From the NCBI GenBank assembly GCA_946482345.1, contig CAMLRJ010000044.1, positions 1 through 13,005 of the forward strand: 13,005 nt of DNA, in the 5' to 3' direction. Source of the stretch: an uncultured Cellvibrio sp. (lineage in GTDB: Bacteria > Pseudomonadota > Gammaproteobacteria > Pseudomonadales > Cellvibrionaceae). Position 1 is the stretch's first letter. Every line of letters begins with the position of its first letter. The notes beneath the pieces are model-generated. The model was given only the letters and a program-made list of their open reading frames with translations. It had not been told where the DNA came from and searched no databases. The translations under genes were made by a program, and so were the position numbers. Below, piece after piece: positions 8,120 through 13,005 of this stretch.

Positions 8120-8572
8120 TTAGCGCGATGATCGAATCAAACGACGGCAATAAAAAATCATTCCCGCCATCAGAGCGGTGATAATAATCGGCGCCAGCCA
8201 TAACATTCCCATAGCCGCTATTCCATCAGCCAGAAAATACGCATAAACAAGAAAAGGAACATTACTGACAGTGGCAATAAAAAATAGTGCTGTTGAAATC
8301 GATTTGCGCATTAGCAACGCAATAGACGCCAATAGTCCACCCCAAATACAAATGGTGATGCCGATATTCACCAACAAGGGAATGTTAGAGAAAAAAGCAA
8401 TTTGCATTTCACTCATGTTATTGGCTTTGTAATAATCATCCCCCTGAACAAACCCCATCGCACTATCAAAAGATGCGGCAAGACTGTAGAGCAGAAAAAT
8501 TCCACCTAATACCCACGCGTGCCAAGGCAAGCCAGGTTTTGTTGGATGTTCATGTTTTGAATTTGTAGCCAT
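8120..8572 (-). CDS. Small integral membrane protein with four predicted helices, function unknown
   Basis: A 150-residue inner-membrane protein. A polar, histidine-containing N-terminus (residues 1-18) is followed by four hydrophobic spans near 19-40, 62-86, 92-114 and 119-143, and a short basic tail (CRRLIRSSR). Features recalling a widespread but uncharacterised family of small membrane proteins are the first-helix F-D-S-A-M, a segment in which an aromatic residue precedes the second span (MQIAFFSNIPLLVN), and I-W-G-G-L-L within it. Some databases label relatives 'sugar transporter'; nothing here supports that name. The ATG at 8572 has AGGG 7 nt upstream. It starts 43 nt after the preceding membrane-protein gene and is followed by the TPR gene in the same direction, so it probably belongs to the same transcript as the sigma/GntR/ABC genes. 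The function is unknown. Confidence 0.8.
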   Translation of the reverse strand: MATNSKHEHPTKPGLPWHAWVLGGIFLLYSLAASFDSAMGFVQGDDYYKANNMSEMQIAFFSNIPLLVNIGITICIWGGLLASIALLMRKSISTALFFIATVSNVPFLVYAYFLADGIAAMGMLWLAPIIITALMAGMIFYCRRLIRSSR

Positions 8573-8615
8573 TCTGTATCCCTATTTCATTTTCAGATTG
8601 AATTTGATTTTCAGA

Positions 8616-9035
8616 TTAATTTTTTGCAGTTGATCGCCAGGGAGCACCTGATGCTTTTACATATTGTTGATAAACATATTTCCAGGGAATTGAAATGGGC
8701 GTGAGGACTATGCCCATTACGCAGGCAAACATAACGGCTGAAGCATATTCATCAAGGCCCACACTCATCTTCATCGGCACAGCAAAGGCAATTACCCATG
8801 TGGATTTCCAGATGATTTCAATTAAAAGGACGGGGATCATCTGCAAGGGATACCGAATCCCAAGCAAACTCAATAATGAATAGGCCACCAGCATGGACTG
8901 CACGACTGCGTGTGAATCGCCAACACGATTGTCAGGAAATAACACTGCTGGCCACGCGGTTAAAGCCAGGCCAACCACGATCAGTAGATACATAGCCCTT
9001 AATAGATGAAGCCGAAATTGGGAGACCTGCGACAT
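8616..9035 (-). CDS. Small integral membrane protein, first gene of the minus-strand regulatory/ABC block
   Basis: About 139 residues with four hydrophobic spans near residues 13-33, 43-62, 65-84 and 99-121. The N-terminus is polar (MSQVSQFRLHLLR) and the C-terminus basic (KASGAPWRSTAKN). The stretch RYPLQMIPVLLIEIIWKSTW is distinctive and recurs, as I remember, in uncharacterised proteobacterial membrane proteins. I do not recognise a function. The ATG at 9035 is chosen because AGGT lies 6 nt upstream (9042-9045); a GTG at 9056 would extend the frame by 7 residues but would place the start inside the predicted operator and has no binding site. A predicted promoter and inverted repeat lie immediately upstream and a terminator for the previous genes lies beyond that, so this is the likely first cistron of the operon running to 4328. 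Confidence 0.78.
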   Translation of the reverse strand: MSQVSQFRLHLLRAMYLLIVVGLALTAWPAVLFPDNRVGDSHAVVQSMLVAYSLLSLLGIRYPLQMIPVLLIEIIWKSTWVIAFAVPMKMSVGLDEYASAVMFACVMGIVLTPISIPWKYVYQQYVKASGAPWRSTAKN

Positions 9036-9050
9036 AAAAACACCTGCTAG

Positions 9051-9082
9051 ATACACTGTTATATATAACTATAACACTATAT
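9051..9082. promoter_or_regulatory. Operator-like 32-nt imperfect inverted repeat
   Basis: Left half ATACACTGTTATA (9051-9063) and right half TATAACACTATAT (9070-9082) match in inverted orientation at 11 of 13 positions, with a 6-nt spacer. A perfect 12-nt palindrome, GTTATATATAAC, sits inside at 9058-9069. It covers the predicted -10 element and start site of the 9035 gene, a typical repressor position. The regulator is unknown; the YtrA-type protein encoded in the same block is a candidate. Confidence 0.5.
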
Positions 9083-9095
9083 TTATTAAGCGCAA
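9068..9095 (-). promoter_or_regulatory. Predicted promoter for the seven-gene minus-strand block
   Basis: Read on the minus strand, TTGCGC (9095-9090, 3 of 6 to consensus) is followed after 16 nt by TATAGT (9073-9068, 5 of 6). A start site near 9061 would leave a leader of about 25 nt with a Shine-Dalgarno site. The -35 match is weak, which fits an activated or repressed promoter. A second TATAGT occurs at 9081-9076. Confidence 0.4.
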
Positions 9096-9113
9096 GCAAT
9101 TTTTATGGGCAAT

Positions 9114-9143
9114 AAAAAAGGCCGATCTCCAAAGAAATCGGCC
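9114..9143 (-). terminator. Rho-independent terminator of the GIN / NTF2-like operon
   Basis: On the minus strand, a 7-bp stem GGCCGAT/ATCGGCC (9143-9137 with 9126-9120) with a 10-nt loop is followed directly by TTTTTTATT. It lies about 33 nt past the stop of the NTF2-like gene and just before the promoter of the next minus-strand gene, so it separates two transcription units. An additional GC-rich hairpin (GAGCCG/CGGCTC, 9158-9174) sits between the stop codon and this terminator. Confidence 0.85.
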
Positions 9144-9175
9144 TGGATTATCAGGACGAGCCGGGGGGCGGCTCA

Positions 9176-9568
9176 CTAATCCCTGATAAATCTAACCTCG
9201 GTAATTAATCCATTCTCAACTTTATATACCGACACATATTCCGTCTCCGCAGTGCCATAAATCACTGTTTCGTGATTAATAACATAGGAATCTTTTTGCA
9301 TCTGATGATGGATCTTCACTTTCACTTTTCCTTCTTTCAGCATAGGTTCAAAAATGGATTGCAGATGCTCTTTGCCTTCAGCCAAACGTGTGTCCGGATA
9401 GGTATAGATCTGAACATTTTCATGATAGGTCGCAAGAAATTGTTTCAGATCGTGCTGGTTGTAGGCATACATACGCTGATTAACAACAGCCAGTGGAGAT
9501 TTGATTTCATTTGCACTTACCGATCCTGCAATCAACACAATAAACAAACCCAACATAAAATTTTTCAT
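9176..9568 (-). CDS. Exported NTF2/SnoaL-like domain protein
   Basis: About 130 residues: a signal peptide (MKNFMLGLFIVLIAGSVSA, cleaved before NE) followed by a single NTF2-like alpha+beta cone domain. Supporting features are the first helix VVNQRMYAYNQHDLKQFLAT, the YHENVQIYTYPD strand, EGKEHLQSIFEPML, and the C-terminal strands KIHHQM, VIYGTAETEYVSVYKVENGL and ITEVRFI, which follow the SnoaL-like order. Such folds bind small ligands or act as enzymes, but no catalytic residues can be named here. Two adjacent ATGs exist (9571 and 9568). The second is preferred because AGGA ends 6 nt before it but only 3 nt before the first. The gene begins about 9 nt after the stop of the GIN-domain gene, so they form a two-gene operon of exported proteins ended by the terminator at 9114-9143. 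Confidence 0.82.
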   Translation of the reverse strand: MKNFMLGLFIVLIAGSVSANEIKSPLAVVNQRMYAYNQHDLKQFLATYHENVQIYTYPDTRLAEGKEHLQSIFEPMLKEGKVKVKIHHQMQKDSYVINHETVIYGTAETEYVSVYKVENGLITEVRFIRD

Positions 9569-9577
9569 CATGATTCC

Positions 9578-10360
9578 TTAATCGTTTGAATGCCCATTAA
9601 TATTGCTTGCACCTGATGCATCGGTTTTGGCTTTGGGGCTGCCGACATAATTAATATGGGACGCGCCCGATGCTTGCGCATTGAGTTGTTCCGTTACACT
9701 CAAATCAATATGGGATGCACCCGATGCTTCCAGGTCTGCTGATTTGGCGATTAATTTTTTTGCGCGCATATTGCTGGCACCACTGGCATCTACCTTGACT
9801 ATTTCAGCATTACTCCCGGATTTAACGTCCATATTGGCCGCGCCTGACAAACCAAAATATTGTTCTTTGCTATTTAATGTTTGAAAACGTGCATTGGCAG
9901 CACCGGACAAATCCACTTTCAGATTCACCGCATTCAAGGCTGAAAAATTCCCCTGCGCGGCACCGCTGGCATTTAAATAGAACGCATCGGATTTCAGGTC
10001 GCCTACACTGGCCTGAACCGCACCGGAAATATCCAGATAATTCAGGTTTTTCACTTTCACAATCACCTTGATTTGCCCGTAATCATCGTTGTCTTTAAAC
10101 CAATCACTGACCTTCCAACTATTCTTGACCCAGATGCTGACTTTTTTATCCGTTTGATCCACCTTGATCATGTCAAACACCGACTCTTCCGCTTCAATAC
10201 GTAAATATTCCTCACCGGTTTGTGAAATATCAACCGATATACCGCTGGTGACAACCAATTCTGAAAAATCTTTTACGGGATATTCTTTGGCGATATTTTT
10301 CGCCAAAGAAAAAGATGAAACACATAAACAAACAATGGCAAACAAGCTGCGAGCTAACAT
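9578..10360 (-). CDS. Exported head-GIN (DUF2807) beta-solenoid protein
   Basis: A 260-residue exported protein. The signal peptide ([20 protein letters not shown]) is cleaved after A20. The N-terminal part has the typical head-GIN opening: [16 protein letters not shown] (residues 32-47), then YLRIEAEE. From residue 110 the chain is a repetitive beta-solenoid with eight S-G-A motifs at residues 112, 132, 152, 172, 193, 213, 231 and 249, spaced 20, 20, 20, 21, 20, 18 and 18 residues apart. Each is followed by A/S and often N or H (SGAAN, SGASN, SGASH). Such domains are thought to be envelope adhesin- or scaffold-like; no enzymatic role is known to me. AGGA lies 7 nt before the ATG. It is the first gene of a two-gene operon with the NTF2-like gene. 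The inverted-repeat element lies upstream, between it and tex. Confidence 0.9.
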   Translation of the reverse strand: MLARSLFAIVCLCVSSFSLAKNIAKEYPVKDFSELVVTSGISVDISQTGEEYLRIEAEESVFDMIKVDQTDKKVSIWVKNSWKVSDWFKDNDDYGQIKVIVKVKNLNYLDISGAVQASVGDLKSDAFYLNASGAAQGNFSALNAVNLKVDLSGAANARFQTLNSKEQYFGLSGAANMDVKSGSNAEIVKVDASGASNMRAKKLIAKSADLEASGASHIDLSVTEQLNAQASGASHINYVGSPKAKTDASGASNINGHSND

Positions 10361-10449
10361 GGGGGAATCCTCGTGTGGGTAGCATTTGTATTCATCAACT
10401 CAGACACGGATGATGGGGTTCTGGATTCAGTGGGGGGATTTTATTTTTG

Positions 10450-10586
10450 GACCACCCCACCCCCTTTGGGGGCACCCCTCCGAGGGAGGGGAATTTCAGA
10501 TATTGCCGAATTTTATCTCTCACTTTGTAGTTGTACTGTCTCAATTCCCCTCCTTCGGAGGGGTGCCCCGAAGGGGTGGGGTGGTC
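10450..10586. repeat. 137-nt inverted-repeat element with nested GC-rich hairpins
   Basis: Left arm 10450-10495 and right arm 10543-10586 are near-perfect inverted copies (46 and 44 nt), differing by a 2-nt length change inside one hairpin and about two substitutions. Each arm contains two palindromes of its own. The inner one is CCCCTCC/GGAGGGG around a 3-nt loop, and the outer one is CCCCC-TTT-GGGGG (left) or CCCC-GAA-GGGG type (right). The differences preserve pairing. The arms end in GACC and AATT. The 47-nt centre (10496-10542) is AT-rich and not repetitive. No target-site duplication is evident. It resembles a REP/BIME-like or MITE-like intergenic repeat, but copy number cannot be judged from one window. 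Confidence 0.85.
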
Positions 10587-10631
10587 AATGTGAATCAATT
10601 CCAAAACCTCAAATCCCAACAAATTACAAGT

Positions 10632-10660
10632 CTGGCGAAGGATTACTTTTTGGGGATAAT
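10632..10660 (+). promoter_or_regulatory. Possible sigma-70 promoter for tex
   Basis: CTGGCG (10632-10637, 3 of 6) is followed after 17 nt by GATAAT (10655-10660, 5 of 6). This would give a start near 10667 and a leader of about 30 nt. The -35 match is poor, so the call is tentative. Confidence 0.3.
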
Positions 10661-10696
10661 GTCGGACTTTTCCAAAAGGTTATTCACGAGATAATT

Positions 10697-13005
10697 ATGA
10701 CCCTACCCAGTATTGCCAAACGTATTGCCGACGAATTAAACGTTCAGGAACAACAAGTGAGTGCCGCAGTCGGCCTGTTGGATGAAGGTGCAACCGTACC
10801 CTTCATATCCCGTTACCGTAAGGAAGTCACCGGCGGCCTCGACGATTCGCAAATGCGTACATTGGAAGAAAGATTACGCTACCTGCGCGAATTGGAAGAG
10901 AGACGCGCCGCCATTCTTAAATCCATCGCCGAACAAAATAAACTCACGCCAGAACTCGAACACGAAATACAAATCGCCGATACCAAAAATCGTCTCGAAG
11001 ATTTGTACCTGCCCTACAAACCCAAGCGCCGCACCAAAGGCCAAATTGCCAAAGAAGCAGGGCTTGAACCTTTGGCCGAAGGATTACTGGCTGACCCAAC
11101 ACTCGCGCCTGAAGTAGAAGCCGCAAAATATTTCAACGCCGAGCACAATATCAACGACGTGAAATCTGCACTCGACGGCGCCAAATATATTTTGATGGAA
11201 AAATTCAGTGAGGACGCTGAACTGCTCGGAAGATTGCGTTTGTTTTTAACACAGGAAGCCACATTATCTGCACGCGGTGTCGCTGAAAAAATTACTGATG
11301 TTTCGCAAGAAGTACAAAAATTCCGCGATTATTTTGAACACGATGAGCCACTCAAATCCGTGCCATCACATCGCGCACTGGCTATGTTCCGTGGTCGTAA
11401 TGAAGGTGTTTTGACCATCACCTTTAAAGTGGGCGATGAGGAAAACAAAACCAGTCATCCCTGTGAAGCCATGATCGCTGATCACTGGCAAATTAAAGAC
11501 AAAGGTCGTGCTGCCGATGGCTGGTTAGCTGAAGTCGTTCGCTGGACCTGGCGAGTCAAATTACTCACGCATCTTGAAACCGATTTACTCGGCGAGTTGC
11601 GCGAAAAAGCCGAAGAAGAAGCAATAAAAGTTTTTGCATCCAATTTAAAAGATTTATTACTGGCTGCACCTGCCGGTCAAAAAGCGACTATTGGTTTGGA
11701 CCCCGGAATGCGTACCGGTGTGAAAGTCGCCGTAGTCGATGCAACCGGTAAAGTGGTTGATCATTGTGTGATGTACCCTACTCCGCCATTAAATAAAATT
11801 GCCGAATCCGAAGCCATTCTGGTTCATCTCTGCAAAAAACATAATGTGGGTTTGATTGCGATTGGCAACGGAACTGCATCGCGTGAAACTGAAAAATTCG
11901 CCAAAGATGTATTGAAAAAACACAGCGATATAAAAGCCAGCACTGTCATTGTCAGTGAAGCCGGTGCTTCTGTTTATTCTGCATCAGAATATGCTGCCAA
12001 AGAATTTCCGGATTTGGATGTGACCATTCGCGGTGCCATTTCCATTGCACGCCGTCTGCAAGATCCACTTGCTGAATTGGTGAAGATTGATCCCAAATCC
12101 ATCGGCGTTGGTCAATACCAACACGATGTATCGCAATCACAATTGGCACGTTCACTGGATGCAGTGGTTGAAGACTGTGTGAACGCGGTAGGTGTTGAAG
12201 TCAATACAGCATCTGCCGCATTGCTCGCACGCGTCTCGGGCCTGAACACCACACTGGCGAATAATATTGTTGAATTCCGCAATCAAAACGGCGCCTTTAA
12301 TTCACGCACGGCACTGAAAAAAGTCCCGCGTTTTGGTGAAAAAACTTTTGAACAAGCAGCGGGATTTTTACGTGTTGCAGGCGGTAACAATCCACTCGAT
12401 GCGTCAGCTGTGCATCCTGAATCTTATTCCATAGTTGAAAAAATCGCCGAGAAAAACGCACGCGATATAAAAGGTTTAATCGGTGATTCATCTTTCTTGC
12501 GCGGACTAAAAGCGGCTGATTATGTTGATGAAAAATTCGGCGTGCCCACAGTCACTGACATCATCAAAGAATTGGACAAACCTGGCCGCGATCCACGACC
12601 TGAATTTAAAACCGCACAATTTCAGGATGGTGTCGATGACATCACCGATTTGAAATTAGGCATGATCCTCGAAGGCACAGTCACCAACGTCACCAACTTC
12701 GGCGCGTTTGTGGATATAGGTGTACATCAGGATGGCTTGGTACACATCTCGGCACTGTCGCACAATTTTATTAAAGACCCACGCGAAGCTGTGAAAGCCG
12801 GTGACATAGTAAAGGCCAAAGTCATGGAAGTGGATGTTGCGCGCAAACGCATCGCATTATCTTTGCGTTTGGATGACACACCCGGCGAAAAAGTGGAATC
12901 GAAAAAAGGCGGCGAACGCTCACCCTCTCAAAATCAACAACGCGCAGCACAGCGAAATAATCCAGCACCGGCTGCAACGGGGAGTTTGGGTGCTTTGTTG
13001 CAACA
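10697..13005 (+). CDS. tex: Tex: S1-domain RNA-binding transcription accessory protein, last residues cut by the window edge
   Basis: Cytoplasmic nucleic-acid-binding protein of the Tex/Spt6 family. The order is typical. A helical Tex N-domain (about 1-190) includes the near-invariant [17 protein letters not shown] and [13 protein letters not shown]. The YqgF/RNase H-like domain (about 330-460) begins [18 protein letters not shown]. Next come helix-hairpin-helix repeats (about 505-575: [19 protein letters not shown], then [15 protein letters not shown]) and the HPESY motif. An S1 domain (about 653-724: [20 protein letters not shown], then GLVHIS) precedes a low-complexity basic/Gln-rich tail ending GSLGALLQ. 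769 codons are visible; family members end soon after such a tail, so only a few residues should be missing. The ATG at 10697 starts [16 protein letters not shown], as in homologues; the ribosome-binding site is weak (GAGA). It appears to be a single gene transcribed away from the GIN operon. Confidence 0.97.
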   Translation, partial: MTLPSIAKRIADELNVQEQQVSAAVGLLDEGATVPFISRYRKEVTGGLDDSQMRTLEERLRYLRELEERRAAILKSIAEQNKLTPELEHEIQIADTKNRLEDLYLPYKPKRRTKGQIAKEAGLEPLAEGLLADPTLAPEVEAAKYFNAEHNINDVKSALDGAKYILMEKFSEDAELLGRLRLFLTQEATLSARGVAEKITDVSQEVQKFRDYFEHDEPLKSVPSHRALAMFRGRNEGVLTITFKVGDEENKTSHPCEAMIADHWQIKDKGRAADGWLAEVVRWTWRVKLLTHLETDLLGELREKAEEEAIKVFASNLKDLLLAAPAGQKATIGLDPGMRTGVKVAVVDATGKVVDHCVMYPTPPLNKIAESEAILVHLCKKHNVGLIAIGNGTASRETEKFAKDVLKKHSDIKASTVIVSEAGASVYSASEYAAKEFPDLDVTIRGAISIARRLQDPLAELVKIDPKSIGVGQYQHDVSQSQLARSLDAVVEDCVNAVGVEVNTASAALLARVSGLNTTLANNIVEFRNQNGAFNSRTALKKVPRFGEKTFEQAAGFLRVAGGNNPLDASAVHPESYSIVEKIAEKNARDIKGLIGDSSFLRGLKAADYVDEKFGVPTVTDIIKELDKPGRDPRPEFKTAQFQDGVDDITDLKLGMILEGTVTNVTNFGAFVDIGVHQDGLVHISALSHNFIKDPREAVKAGDIVKAKVMEVDVARKRIALSLRLDDTPGEKVESKKGGERSPSQNQQRAAQRNNPAPAATGSLGALLQ

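Larger units (their letters stand above)
10361..10696. other. Divergent intergenic region between the GIN-domain gene and tex
   Basis: These 336 nt hold no convincing gene. Apart from the inverted-repeat element, the left flank (10361-10449) carries the leader and presumably the promoter of the GIN gene, though I cannot fix its boxes. The right flank (10587-10696) carries the tex leader. Open frames here translate the GC-rich repeat (proline/glycine-rich runs) and lack ribosome-binding sites, so they are not called. Confidence 0.7.

Noticed and set aside
9036..9056. GTG start giving a 146-residue version of the first membrane protein
   Set aside because: It has no Shine-Dalgarno site and overlaps the operator-like repeat, while the ATG at 9035 has AGGT at 6 nt.
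10386..10694. Open frames on both strands across the GC-rich inverted repeat
   Set aside because: They translate hairpin sequence into proline/glycine-rich runs, have no ribosome-binding site, and mirror each other because the DNA is palindromic.
10944..11262. Minus-strand open frames opposite tex
   Set aside because: They are antisense to the strongly conserved Tex N-domain coding sequence.
1..13005. tRNA, rRNA, CRISPR arrays, insertion sequences or phage genes
   Set aside because: No cloverleaf, regularly spaced direct repeats, transposase or integrase motifs were seen on either strand.

Overview
The window looks like a chromosomal segment of a moderately AT-rich gammaproteobacterium. The pitrilysin-type M16A protease, the Tex protein and the exported small proteins fit that group, and the overall style suggests something near Cellvibrio or its relatives. 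That placement is inference from protein flavour, not a search. I see no tRNA, rRNA, CRISPR, transposase or phage gene.

Layout from left to right. (1) Positions 1-2193, minus strand: the first 731 residues of an exported M16A zinc protease; its C-terminus lies outside the window. (2) Positions 2385-4310, plus strand: two tandem paralogous periplasmic solute-binding-like proteins, divergent from the protease, with no permease or ATPase beside them. (3) Positions 9035-4328, minus strand: seven genes in one direction. In transcription order they are two small four-helix membrane proteins, an exported TPR protein, an ECF sigma factor, a YtrA-type GntR regulator, an ABC ATPase and an ABC-2-type permease. 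The last four are tightly packed (4-nt overlaps or a 2-nt gap) and are almost certainly one unit. A predicted promoter with an operator-like inverted repeat precedes the first gene. (4) Positions 10360-9176, minus strand: an exported head-GIN (DUF2807) beta-solenoid protein and an exported NTF2/SnoaL-like protein, closed by a clear intrinsic terminator at 9114-9143. (5) Positions 10361-10696: a divergent intergenic region holding a 137-nt inverted-repeat element with GC-rich nested hairpins. (6) Position 10697 to the right edge, plus strand: tex, nearly complete.

How the parts may work together. The block in (3) is the most system-like part: two transcriptional regulators (an ECF sigma and a one-component GntR repressor) co-encoded with an ABC exporter or envelope-remodelling transporter and exported or membrane accessory proteins. 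YtrA-GntR plus ABC-2 modules are known from envelope-stress and peptide-antibiotic responses. No recognisable anti-sigma factor is present, so how the sigma factor is controlled is an open question. Everything beyond gene identity here is inference.
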